A DNA stretch of 64,000 nt from Pseudomonas fluorescens (lineage in GTDB: Bacteria; Pseudomonadota; Gammaproteobacteria; Pseudomonadales; Pseudomonadaceae). Under the pieces are notes generated by a model, which saw only the letters and a list, made by a program, of their open reading frames with translations, was not told the origin of the DNA and did no database searches. Position numbers and translations under genes: made by a program. Numbering within the stretch: the first letter of the stretch is position 1; the number at the start of each line of letters is the position of its first letter. This document shows, piece by piece, positions 58,601 to 64,000 of this stretch. Where the stretch lies: the NCBI RefSeq assembly GCF_001307275.1, contig NZ_CP012831.1:6502501-6566500 (forward strand), in the 5' to 3' direction.

Positions 58601-60194
58601 GGAAGCGTTGATCGGTTTCTTCGCCAACACCCTGGCGTTGAGAGTCTCCACCGAGCGTGATACCCGCATCGACGAGCTGCTGGGGAAAATCAAGGACCTG
58701 ACCCTGGCCGCCTACAATCACCAGGACCTGCCCTTCGAACAGGTGGTGAGCGCCCTGCAACCGACTCGCAGCATGAGTCACAGCCCGTTGTTCCAGGTGA
58801 TGCTGAGCCTGGACAACACGCCACCGGCACCGTTGCAGTTGCCCGGGCTTGAGGTGCAAACCCTGGCAAGCCCCCACAACACCACGCAGTTCGACCTGTC
58901 GCTGTCCCTGATCGACAATGGCGAACGCATCGCTGGCAGCCTGCAATACGCCAACGACCTGTTCGACCTGCACACCGTGCAGAACATCGCCGGATTGTTT
59001 GCCAAGGTCCTGGAAAACCTGGTGACCGACGCACAGCAATCCATCGGCCAGTTGTTGCAGGACACGCCGCCGCTGGAGCGCTCGGCCACTGCCGTCGTCC
59101 AGCCCGTCATCGCTGAAGACGGTCCCGTGCCGTTGCCTTATGAAGCGCCTCAAGGGGATACCGAGATCGCCATCGCGGCTCTCTGGCAGGACCTGTTCAA
59201 ACAGGAACGGATCAGCCGCCATGACGACTTTTTCAGTCTCGGTGGTATTTCGCTGATGGCGGTGCAAATGGCCTCTCGCCTGCGCAAAGTCCTCGGTAAA
59301 CCGATCGCCGTGCGGGACCTGTTCGTCGAGCCGACCATTGCCGGTTTCGCCAGGACCCTGGATGGCCAGTCCCGGCCCGGCGTCCAGCGCAATCTGGTGC
59401 CGATCCGCCGCACCGGCTCCCAGCGACCGCTGTATCTGGTCCATCCCCTGGGCGGTGAAGTGCAATATGCGCGGGACCTGGCGCCAACGCTCGATCCCCA
59501 GATACCGGTCTATGGCTTGGCCGCCAGTGGCTTGGTGGCGGGCGAGGCCCCGCTGTCCGATGTGCCGGCCATTGCAACGCGTTACCTGACGGCCATCCGC
59601 CAGGTCCAGCCGCAAGGTCCGTACCGGATCGCCGGTTGGTCGGCCGGTGGCCTGATCGCCTATGAAATGGCCCGTCAACTGCAGGCCGGCGGTGAGGCCA
59701 TAGAGTTCCTCGGCATCATCGATACATCGACCCGTCCAGACCCGGTGCCCGAGCCATCGATCGGCGAAGCGCAGTTCCTGATGGCCTGGCTACCCGAGGG
59801 GATCGAGCCTGATCTGCTCCGGCAACTGACGGCGCTGGCGGAAGACTCTGCCATCGAGGCGATGCTGACACTGTGCATGACCCATCGCCTGCTACCGGAG
59901 GAGTTGCCCGATGACATCGACGCTGCCCTGCTGCGCACGCACTTGGGCGTTGCCTATGCCACGCGGCTGGCCATCGGCAGCTACGTCAGCCCGCCCAGCC
60001 CGCTCACGGTGTCGTTGTTCACTGCAAAAGATCAGCAACGCAGCGACCCGACCCTGGGCTGGCGTGCGTTGCTGCAGGATCAGGTGAACGTGACGGCCCT
60101 GCCCGGCACCCACAACACACTGGTCAAGGCGCCCCACGTGGCCCGGCTGGGCGAGGCGATTTCCCAGGCCTTGAAAACCGCCACGGTGTCATGA
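46599..60194 (+). CDS. Syringomycin-class lipopeptide synthetase, modules 6-9 with thioesterase
   Basis: 4531 aa. Order with rough residues: C6a (46-488, HHIISDGW), C6b (505-944, HHLLADR from His636), A6 (968-1445), T6, C7 (1556-2001), A7, T7, C8 (2634-3098), A8, T8, C9 (3716-4155), T9 (FFSLGGISL), TE (4265-4531, GWSAGG with Ser4348). A6 and A7 read DFWNIGMVHK (Thr). A8 reads DMKDLGMVDK (Asp). Module 9 has no A domain, as in SyrE, and should be loaded with chloro-Thr by SyrB1/SyrC; the TE would close the lactone. Two C domains in a row before A6 are unusual. C8 has a dual-type signature (HHLLQAEGD) and follows the Thr probably destined to be Dhb. The start at 46599 overlaps the previous stop by 8 bases; the longer frame from 46527 would overlap 80 bases. 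The N-terminal helix (DQLKRAALLRLLKQRG) may dock to the first protein. Confidence 0.95.
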   Translation: MLNKLNEHNDSLDQLKRAALLRLLKQRGAARVIETVADDIPCVDRAAPLALSFAQQRLWFLDQLDPTASAAYHIPASLLLQGALDQAALTAALDRLVARHESLRTTFRREGEQPVQVIAPADCGFSLVTHDLRHLPREQAATEAAHLSENAAAAPFDLLHGPLIRGTLLRLADDEHRLLITQHHIISDGWSIGILVKEFASLYQAFSAGQPDPLPPLTRQYADYAAWQRQHLEGERLERQVEFWRAHLAGAPALLSLPTDRARPAVQSYRGETLGFDLPASLSAAIVQFAQSRAATPFMTLMAAWAVLLARISGQQDLVIGTVAANRDRHDVQALIGFFVNTLALRVRLEANPTLDQVLQQVKQLMLESSTQQDTPFELVVEALKPARSASYSPVFQTMLYTNAAGAGGQLQLPGLNLEFLPSRKDNTQHDLSLHIDEGGPSLSCSLSYSTALFDAATIERLAARFERLLHCFTDAPDTRIGALELDPPQALPEVTAQVSGPGQTPLSYHQERLWFVDTFETGYLYDANPVYHNIALLLELTGEINQPALQTALDGLLARHDILRCRVLSDGSRAWQHFDGPASLTLELIQGNPDDLAGQALAATRRPLNMDGGSLVRASLVRASDQHGILAIAVHHLLADRSAMQLLKRDLLALYEAACAERSADLPALPLGYGDFAAWQRNLPATALENLRAYWAYQLRGKLQALELPLNRPRAAVHVFAEATHGFTLEPALARRLEALAREVGVSSDSLALSAFTALLRRYAGHDELVIGTTAACREPALRDVVGPLDNLLVMRGLCDSDTTLQQLWEQTANNLTEGLRHRHMQFDQLVLALNPAKDMSRTALFDVLFNFQRTTDHDTLVAGLAVNTLETNLGYGKNDLHLLITADESHWAGHLAYNAEFFDAEFIQQLMRHYVRLLEAFVEDSQQRVDDVPLLDAAERQRQILDFNDSEAAWPETLTLHQLFEEQVRQYPDRIAVNLGLERLSYRQLNEQANRLAHRLRAAGVQPQELVAIALDRSVQMIVATLAVLKAGGAYVPIDPSSPQERIAYVLRDSGARKAIARQDMSPALQALGIEVFDAATDSGVSAANLPNFSAADHLCYVIYTSGSTGEPKGALLEHRNVVRLLHNNRLDFQFSADDVWSLFHSNAFDFSVWEIFGALLYGARLSLVPEALRRDPVELLGFLESEQVTVLNQTPSAFLQLSAAALATPQVGLEHLRYVIFGGESLELGKLDAFHRAFGHVALVNMYGITETCVHVTYKAIGAADIAAGVSNVGRPIPTTVAYVLDARQRLLPVGVAGEICVGGLGVGRGYLNRPALSAERFITDPFRPGERLYRSGDLGKLLDNGEIVHLGRIDAQVKIRGFRIELGEIEAKLLACNGVREARVLAREDASQGKRLIAYLIPETGAVLQVAALRKQLGATLPDYMIPSAFVSLQAYPLTANGKLDQDALPAPDLDAMSERGYAAPEGAVEVALAQIFQELLGLERVGRSDSFFELGGHSLLAAQLVSRVRQQLGGELMLRELFSHPTVEELARVVGNLQTVSTETIGIADRTAPLALSFAQQRLWFLDQLDANASTAYHMPASLLLRGDLDHAVLKAVLDRLVARHESLRTTFDRHGEQPVQIIAPADCGFALAEQDLRSLPYEQASISASRMADSEAAAPFDLRQGPLIRGRLLRLADDEHILLITQHHIISDGWSVGVLVKEFATLYRAFSQHQADPLPALSVQYADYAAWQRQVLDSERLSHQADFWREQLGGAPALLSLPTDRPRPAVQSYRGGDVRVNIAAPLRERLERFCQAHNVTLFMALLSAWSVLMARLGNEPDVVIGVPTANRGRTETENLIGFFVNTLALRVDLGQNPSVAQLLEQIKQTTLAAHEHQDIPFEQVIEALQPPRSLSHNPLCQVALSLNNTPGGVELSLPGLTLVPVAQAHETSQFDLMLTLDDDGGTLGGVIEYASDLFDHRTVERFAQHFQTLLEAMIEDPAQPVLALPLLTPAQRQASPATLPPKAVFAAQLLIHQRFEQVAAAQPHATALVLGERELSYQALNRRANRIARELLAQGVRPDDRVAILARRGVEMVCAVLAVLKAGAAYVPLDPAYPSERLGYLLDDSTPVALLAQPDCLAVLPEHAVPVVHLKDYVATDDLTDVSLDHNLEARALGLTPRHLAYVIYTSGSTGLPKGVLVEHGNVARLFDATAGLFDFDQNDVWTLFHSFAFDFSVWEIWGALSYGGKLVIVPSDVARSPDDFYALVCQQRVTILNQTPSAFRQFIEARERSDQEHTLREVIFGGEALDFRSLRPWTARTTLARTRLVNMYGITEITVHATYYPISQVEIDTGAPSLIGPPLPDLCLRILDEYRQPVPVGVNGEIYIGGAGVARHYLNRDVLNAERFIGDPFAVEPGARLYRTGDIARYRADGGVVYVGRNDSQIKIRGFRIELGEIEAQLLDCADVREALVIVREDRPGDKRLVAYLIAHEGTAPDSSALRSQLASVLAEHMVPSAFVTLEAWPLTTNGKLDRAALPTPDLSATANQHYEAPLGEIEVTLASAWQTLLGVERVGRQDHFFELGGHSFLVISLIEHLRQAGLQLDVRTVFSAPTLKAMAAVLAGGGTTQQEVPANLIPADCTAIVPQMLPLVTLSQQEIEQIVADVPGGAGNVQDIYPLSSLQEGILFHHLLQAEGDAYLMRTVVTFDRRQVLDDFLAAVQVVIDRHDILRTALRWHGLSQPVQVVHRQAQLPVMTLDCLPGEDALQMLRDHTDTHHLRLDLQRAPLIAAYVIYDEPRAQWLLALLDHHLISDNVTLRLIMLEIQAVMAGQADSLPPSQPYRNFIARAASVPQADHEAYFRHLLADVDATTAPYGVLDVRGNGAGIKRAVKHLSDDLSAQVYRTARTQGVPTSVLFHAAWGLVVAATSGRDDGIFGTVLSGRSQGTAGADHALGMFINTLPMRIRLQQNTVSDIVRDAYQQLSELLTHEQASLALAQRCSAVDTSLPLFTVILNCRHGDLVNASGENVADMGSHEGMHFIASETRTNYPIEIAVANVGSGFSLTAQSITGIDPQRIAAYLAQAVAALVEALEQAPERLASDLDVLPDTERQLLLADFNHTATDFGTAQPIQYLFEAQVQASPDAVALVCENQKLTYRQLNRRANHLARQLLELGVEPDQRVAICAERSLDMIVGLLGVLKAGAAYVPIDPAHPAERMAFMLQDSQPRALLTQATLTLPSGELPRLLLDTSDSLRSANDAAFDANPQVPGLTPEHLAYVIYTSGSTGQSKGVMVEHRSVFNFWQVLTRTTHQHCPSPATVALNAGFFFDMSIKGISQLFSGHRLVIIPQLIRASGHELLDFLEQHQVHAFDSTPSQLDTLLAAGLLERSSYQPVSVLLGGEAINAATWEKLRNCPSIRFYNMYGPTECTVDATIDLIRDLGERPSIGRPIANVQVHVLDARGEPAPLGVAGELHIGGAGVARGYLNRPELSAERFIADPFNSEPDARLYKTGDLGRWLADGTLEYLGRNDFQVKIRGFRIELGEIENALVAYPGIREAVVIAREDSPGDSDSKRLVAYVCGDPVPAEQLRSALLSGLPEYMVPSAFVHLDALPLTANGKLDRRALPAPGQESLASKTYEAPQGDTEIAIAEIWKGLLHLDQVGRHDGFLELGGHSLLAVQLLSRLRRKLGARVTLRELFDAPTVRGLAALVHGASPTEAVSIPLANRAGRLPLSFSQQRLWFLDHLDHAAGAAYHLPLALSLKGVLDKAALQATLDRLVARHETLRTRFELVDDEPLQKIAPADYGFRLEQQDLRAMAPAERQATLEHLGQINATQLFDLHSGPLMRGHLVQVTDDEHVLFITLHHIVSDGWSNSVLAREVSVLYNAFTQGQKDPLPPLALQYVDYAAWQRQSLEGPALQTQIDFWRQHLEGAPVLLNLPLDRPRPAIQRYTGGIIECSFSPTLSADLRAFSQARGTTLFMVLLAGWSVLMSHLSGQADVVVGTPVANRQRPELEALIGFFANTLALRVSTERDTRIDELLGKIKDLTLAAYNHQDLPFEQVVSALQPTRSMSHSPLFQVMLSLDNTPPAPLQLPGLEVQTLASPHNTTQFDLSLSLIDNGERIAGSLQYANDLFDLHTVQNIAGLFAKVLENLVTDAQQSIGQLLQDTPPLERSATAVVQPVIAEDGPVPLPYEAPQGDTEIAIAALWQDLFKQERISRHDDFFSLGGISLMAVQMASRLRKVLGKPIAVRDLFVEPTIAGFARTLDGQSRPGVQRNLVPIRRTGSQRPLYLVHPLGGEVQYARDLAPTLDPQIPVYGLAASGLVAGEAPLSDVPAIATRYLTAIRQVQPQGPYRIAGWSAGGLIAYEMARQLQAGGEAIEFLGIIDTSTRPDPVPEPSIGEAQFLMAWLPEGIEPDLLRQLTALAEDSAIEAMLTLCMTHRLLPEELPDDIDAALLRTHLGVAYATRLAIGSYVSPPSPLTVSLFTAKDQQRSDPTLGWRALLQDQVNVTALPGTHNTLVKAPHVARLGEAISQALKTATVS
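55752..57196 (+). repeat. C-terminal C8 and A8 block shared with module 3, copy 2
   Basis: Counterpart of 38156-39600. Predicts the same acidic amino acid at positions 3 and 8 of the peptide. Confidence 0.88.
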
Positions 60195-60209
60195 CAGCCC
60201 CGGGCTGTC
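60193..60209 (+). terminator. Stem-loop after the synthetase stop
   Basis: GACAGCC / GGCTGTC with a CCG loop, directly at the stop of the second NRPS. No T-run follows, so termination strength is uncertain. Confidence 0.35.
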
Positions 60210-60258
60210 CTGCGAGCAATTCGCTGGGCAGCCCGAGGTGTGGAGGCTGATCCATCGT

Positions 60259-60359
60259 CATCGCGAGCAAGCTCGCTCCCACAGGGGATCCGAGGTGTTC
60301 ATGAAGCTTGCATTCACCACAGGCCCCCTTGTGGGAGCGAGCTTGCTCGCGATGACGGC
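60259..60359. repeat. REPIN (inverted REP pair)
   Basis: Arms at 60259-60284 and 60329-60359 are inverted copies of the same REP family as the array at 26291-26970. With the REP at 60393, the box at 60442 and the stem-loop at 60193, it accounts for most of the 403-base gap 60195-60597, which holds no gene. Confidence 0.88.
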
Positions 60360-60392
60360 GGCACAGCCGACATCGGCACACGCTGCCCCACC

Positions 60393-60414
60393 GCTTCGCG
60401 AGCAAGCCCCACAG
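60393..60414. repeat. Single, degenerate REP element
   Basis: GCTTCGCGAGCAAGCCCCAC resembles one arm of the adjacent REPIN with a shortened tip. Confidence 0.6.
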
Positions 60415-60441
60415 GTTTCATCCCTGATCCGCGGGCCGGAA

Positions 60442-60465
60442 TGTCCCCGTTTTCCGCTACAGACG
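60442..60465 (+). promoter_or_regulatory. syr-syp-like box upstream of the glycosyltransferase-NRPS operon
   Basis: TGTCCCCGTTTTCCGCTACA followed by GAC. A TTAAAT hexamer at 60484 lies 19 bases after the box and could be the -10 element. The glycosyltransferase start is about 133 bases further on. Confidence 0.7.
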
Positions 60466-60597
60466 TTTCCTACCTGCAACCGCTTAAATACCCCCTCAAG
60501 CTGAATCGTTTTTTGTGGATGGAGTCCACAGGCGATGTCCGGTCGCCCGCCGATCAGGACTGTTACCCACCGCACGATCACTCTAAAAGGGAGCCTT

Positions 60598-61863
60598 ATG
60601 CATGTGATCATTACGGCCATCGGCTCAGCCGGTGACGTTCACCCATTTATCGGGATCGGCCGCACCCTCGCCGCACGCGGGCATCGGATAACCTTTTGCG
60701 CCAGCGCGGCATTCGCTCCGGTGATCGAGCGCTGTGGCTTCAAGTTCCTGCCCTTGGGTACCCGCGAGGAATATCAAGCGGTCATGGCTGACCCGGCGTT
60801 GTGGCATCCGCGCACGTCACTGCCCACCCTATGGAAAACCGTCGGTGGCACGTTGCGTGAACAGTATCGGCTACTGGAACAAGCGTGTGACGACGACACC
60901 GTCCTGCTGGGCTCGTTGTGGGCATTTTCCGCGCGGCTGCTACAGGAAAGACACGGCATTCCACTGGTCACTGGCCAGGTCACCCCCTTCGCCATCTGGT
61001 CGCCCCTCGCGCGCCCCGTCCATCCACCTGGAACGAACCTGCCGGCCTTCGTACCGTATCCCTTGCGACGCCTGCTGCTGGGGGTCATCGAGCACACCTT
61101 CCTCGATCGGCTCATGAAGCCTGAGCTCAACGGTTTTCGCCGTGAATTGGGCTTGCCTGCGGTCAAACGCATCATCAGTCAGTGGATCTCCTCGCCCGAC
61201 CGGGTATTGGGGTTGTTTCCGGACTGGTTCGCCCCGATCCAACAGGACTGGCCTGCCCAAACGGTACTGACCGGGTTCCCGTTATTCGATGAATCCGGCT
61301 TCGAGGCGCCAGACGCCGAGCTGGAGGACTTTTTGAATGCAGCCCCACCGGTGGTGTTCACCCCGGGTTCGACGACGGTCAATGCCGAACAGTATTTCGC
61401 CGCTGCGGCGAAAGCACTGAAGTTGATCGACCGCCGCGGCGTGTTCCTGACCAGCCAGCCGGTCGACCCGTCGTTGTCCTGCGACGGCAGGATCCTGGTC
61501 AGGCCTTACGTTCCCATGAGCCGCATCCTGCCCCATACCTCGGCCCTGGTGCATCACGGAGGCGTCGGGACCACGGCCCTGGCAATCGCCGCCGGGGTGC
61601 CACAGATCGTCACCCCATTTGCCCACGACCATTTCGACAACGCCGCGCGAATGCAACGCCTGGGCTGCGGCTTGCAGGTATTCACGCCGGCCTCCGCCGA
61701 GTCGCTGGCCTCGGCCCTGGACACGGTGCTGAACAGCGCTGACGTGCGCGCCAGTTGTGACCACTACAGCAAGGCGATGGCCAGTGGTGACAGCGCCCGC
61801 GAAGCGGCAGCGCTGCAAATCGAGGCCATCGCCCACAGAGCCGCGACGTATCGCGTTGCGTAA
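60598..61863 (+). CDS. RhlB-like family 1 glycosyltransferase
   Basis: 421 aa, GT-B fold. The N-terminus (IITAIGSAGDVHPFIGIGRTL), the middle stretch with QWISSPDRVLGLFPDWFAP and TGFPLFDESG, and the donor-binding region (VHHGGVGTTALAIAAGVP, then PFAHDHFDNAARM) are collinear with P. aeruginosa RhlB, the rhamnosyltransferase that adds dTDP-rhamnose to a hydroxyacyl lipid. AGGGAG lies 5 bases before the ATG at 60598. It is followed after 107 bases by an NRPS with a lipo-initiation domain and preceded by a syr-syp-like box. It may therefore put a sugar on a lipopeptide, for example on the 3-hydroxyacyl tail or a Thr/Ser side chain. Donor and acceptor are not proven. No RhlA- or RhlC-like gene is in the window. 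Confidence 0.87.
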   Translation: MHVIITAIGSAGDVHPFIGIGRTLAARGHRITFCASAAFAPVIERCGFKFLPLGTREEYQAVMADPALWHPRTSLPTLWKTVGGTLREQYRLLEQACDDDTVLLGSLWAFSARLLQERHGIPLVTGQVTPFAIWSPLARPVHPPGTNLPAFVPYPLRRLLLGVIEHTFLDRLMKPELNGFRRELGLPAVKRIISQWISSPDRVLGLFPDWFAPIQQDWPAQTVLTGFPLFDESGFEAPDAELEDFLNAAPPVVFTPGSTTVNAEQYFAAAAKALKLIDRRGVFLTSQPVDPSLSCDGRILVRPYVPMSRILPHTSALVHHGGVGTTALAIAAGVPQIVTPFAHDHFDNAARMQRLGCGLQVFTPASAESLASALDTVLNSADVRASCDHYSKAMASGDSAREAAALQIEAIAHRAATYRVA

Positions 61864-61970
61864 TCACGGATTGATTGGCGACTGACACAGCGCTGCCATT
61901 GGCCCGGCCAGAAGGCATCACTCTTTTCATTCGTTTCATCGGGCCAGCGGATCGGCCCACGGAGAACACC

Positions 61971-64000
61971 ATGACCCAGACCCTGCCCGCATCGAGCGCA
62001 GAGTGCGTGCTTTATCCCCTCACCACCCCGCAACTGGACATCTGGCTGGACCAGGTGCTGCACGCTGACAGTCCGTTGTACAACATCGGCGGCTATGCCC
62101 GCATCAACGGCACGGTCGACGCCACGCTGCTGCAGACGGCCTTCAACCAGATCGTCAATGGCCACGATGCCCTGCGGATCCAGCTGGTGCCCGGCTCCAG
62201 CGAGCACCCGCTGCCGCGCCAACGCTTCCTGGGGCCGGTCGACGCCCCGCTGGCGGTGCACGACGTGTCGGGCCATGCCGATCCGGAAGCCAGCGCATTG
62301 GCCTTGCTGCAGGCCAAGCTGCAAACCCCGTTTTCCTTTGACGATGGGCTGCTGGTGCGCGCGGACCTGGTCAAGGTCCGGGAAGACCTCCACTACTGCT
62401 TCGTCAATTGCCATCACCTGATCATCGATGGCTGGTCCTTCGCCATGATTGGCCGAACACTCAGCCAGGCCTATACCGCCCTGCATGACCAGGCGCAAAA
62501 CGCGGCGACAGCACCGACCTATCAAGCGTATGTCGAGCAGCAAGTCGCCAGCAAAGATTCGGCTTCGTTCCAGCGCCAGCGCCAGTACTGGCTGGAGAAG
62601 TACCGCACACTGCCCGAGCCCCTGCTCGCGCCCCGTCACCTGGGTCGACTCGACCAACGCCTGGCGCCCAGCCAGAACCATGCCTGGCGCTTGCCCCGGG
62701 CGCTTTACAACCGTCTTGGCGAAAACGCGAAGGCCGCGGGCCCGGCGACGGTCTTCCACGTCATGCTCGGGGTGCTGTACAGCTACTTTGCGCGCACCGA
62801 GCAACGGGATGAAATCGTCATCGGCCTGCCCATCCTCAACCGCGCCAATGCCGCACACAAGGCCACGATGGGCTTGTTCGTCGGCATGAGCCCGGTACGC
62901 CTGAGCCTGGGCACCGACCTGAGCTTCAGCGACCTGGTCGGCAAGATCGCCCTGACGCTCAAGCAGGATTATCGCTACCAGCGCTTCCCGCTGAGCGAAT
63001 TGAACCGCGAACTCGGCTTGCAGAACCTGGATCGGCGGCAGTTGTTCGACGTGGTGGTGTCCTACGAACAGGACCAGGACACCTGGTACGGGCCTGCGCC
63101 GGCACAGCCGGTCAAACTCAGCAATGGCTACGAACAAATGCCACTGGCGATGCACGTTCGTGAGTCCGCGCCGCAAGACGATGTGTGGATGCACTTCATC
63201 TACAACGAGGCCTATTTCGATGCGCCGCAGATCGAGGCCTTGCAACAGCGCTTCATGAACATCCTGGCGTGCGTGGCCGCTGATTTCGACGTGTCGGTTG
63301 CGGCCCTCGACCCGTTGGCGCCCTCCGAGCGCCAACTGCTGCGGGACTGGAATCGCACCGGCGTCGACTACCCCAGGGATATGCTGCTCCATCAATTGAT
63401 CGAAGCCCAGGTCGCCGCTCGCCCCGACGCCATCGCGGTGCGCTTCGCAGACCAGGCGCTGACTTACGACGCGCTGAACCGTCAGGCCAACCGCCTGGCC
63501 CATGCCCTGCTGGAAACCGGGCTTGGCCGCGACGATCGCGTTGCCATCTGCCTGGACCGCAGCCTGGAGATGGTGGTCGGCCTGTTGGGCATTCTCAAAG
63601 CGGGTGCCGCCTATGTGCCGCTGGACCCGGGTTATCCGGCCGACCGCTTGAGCCATATGCTCAGCGACAGCGCCCCCAGTGCCCTGATCACCACCCTGGG
63701 GTTATTGGCGAACCTGCCCGCCGTGACGATGCCCGTGCTGTGCCTGGATGCCGGCTCTGAAGCGCTGTCTCGACAACCGACGCACAACCCGGACCCCGCC
63801 GCGCTCGGGCTGACGCCGCGAGACCTGGCCTACGTGATCTACACCTCCGGCTCCACCGGCTTGCCCAAGGGTGTGATGAACCAGCATGACGGGGTCGTCA
63901 ATCGCTTGCTCTGGGCGCGCGATGCCTATGGGGTCGATGAACACAGCCGGATCCTGCAAAAGACGCCGTTCAGTTTCGATGTGTCGGTCTGGGAATTTTT
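61971..64000 (+). CDS. Third lipopeptide NRPS, first module (3' end outside window)
   Basis: 676 codons are visible with no stop. GGAG lies 7 bases before the ATG. The lipo-initiation C domain (residues about 15-440, HHLIIDGW) is followed by an A domain that is cut just after FDVSVWEF. The A-domain start closely resembles A1 of the 30494 synthetase (same VVNRLLWARD and LQKTPF segments), which suggests Ser, but the remaining code residues lie outside the window. The 107 bases before it contain no box or terminator, so it is probably transcribed with the glycosyltransferase. Confidence 0.93.
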   Translation, partial: MTQTLPASSAECVLYPLTTPQLDIWLDQVLHADSPLYNIGGYARINGTVDATLLQTAFNQIVNGHDALRIQLVPGSSEHPLPRQRFLGPVDAPLAVHDVSGHADPEASALALLQAKLQTPFSFDDGLLVRADLVKVREDLHYCFVNCHHLIIDGWSFAMIGRTLSQAYTALHDQAQNAATAPTYQAYVEQQVASKDSASFQRQRQYWLEKYRTLPEPLLAPRHLGRLDQRLAPSQNHAWRLPRALYNRLGENAKAAGPATVFHVMLGVLYSYFARTEQRDEIVIGLPILNRANAAHKATMGLFVGMSPVRLSLGTDLSFSDLVGKIALTLKQDYRYQRFPLSELNRELGLQNLDRRQLFDVVVSYEQDQDTWYGPAPAQPVKLSNGYEQMPLAMHVRESAPQDDVWMHFIYNEAYFDAPQIEALQQRFMNILACVAADFDVSVAALDPLAPSERQLLRDWNRTGVDYPRDMLLHQLIEAQVAARPDAIAVRFADQALTYDALNRQANRLAHALLETGLGRDDRVAICLDRSLEMVVGLLGILKAGAAYVPLDPGYPADRLSHMLSDSAPSALITTLGLLANLPAVTMPVLCLDAGSEALSRQPTHNPDPAALGLTPRDLAYVIYTSGSTGLPKGVMNQHDGVVNRLLWARDAYGVDEHSRILQKTPFSFDVSVWEF

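Noticed and set aside
60195..60597. Short ORFs in the gap before the glycosyltransferase
   Set aside because: They run through REP elements and the regulatory box, and none has a credible start site.

Overview
The window is GC-rich DNA that reads as a Pseudomonas of the fluorescens/corrugata type. The evidence is the REP/REPIN elements, the AGGAG ribosome binding sites, and a chlorinating gene set nearly identical to syringomycin SyrB1/SyrB2/SyrC/SyrP/SyrD. Almost all of it is one lipopeptide biosynthetic island. No tRNA, rRNA, transposase or CRISPR array was seen.

Layout. (1) 1-18669, minus: the 5' six modules of a giant NRPS that runs off the left edge. It has a lipo-initiation C domain and codes I read as Thr-Ala-Ala-Leu-Ala-Val, with dual epimerising/condensing C domains throughout. 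(2) 19055-21851, minus: SyrD-type exporter and SyrP-type aspartate hydroxylase. (3) 22191-26263, plus: SyrB1-like A-T protein, SyrB2-like non-haem iron chlorinase and SyrC-like aminoacyl shuttle. (4) 26291-26970: five tandem REPIN units. (5) 26994-30132, minus: LpxO-like aspartyl/asparaginyl hydroxylase, MFS transporter and JmjC/cupin-type protein. (6) 30494-60194, plus: two NRPSs of 5370 and 4531 aa with an 8-base overlap. They form a nine-carrier assembly line ending in a thioesterase. (7) 60598-64000, plus: an RhlB-like glycosyltransferase followed by a third NRPS with its own lipo-initiation domain, cut by the right edge.

How it works together. The two central NRPSs read as acyl-Ser, D-Orn, Asp (or another acidic residue), D-Hse, His, Thr, Thr (probably dehydrated to Dhb), Asp (hydroxylated by the SyrP homologue), then a ninth module with no A domain. 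SyrB1/SyrB2/SyrC supply 4-chloro-Thr to that last carrier. This is the cormycin/thanamycin branch of the syringomycin family. The left NRPS, and perhaps the right one, would make one or more further lipopeptides.

Three things are not explained by the standard family picture. The second NRPS opens with two condensation domains in a row. Two extra oxygenase-type genes and an RhlB-like glycosyltransferase sit among the biosynthetic genes. A 24-base dyad element resembling the syr-syp box occurs five times, always between a biosynthetic operon and its upstream neighbour, and links all of these genes into one apparent regulon.
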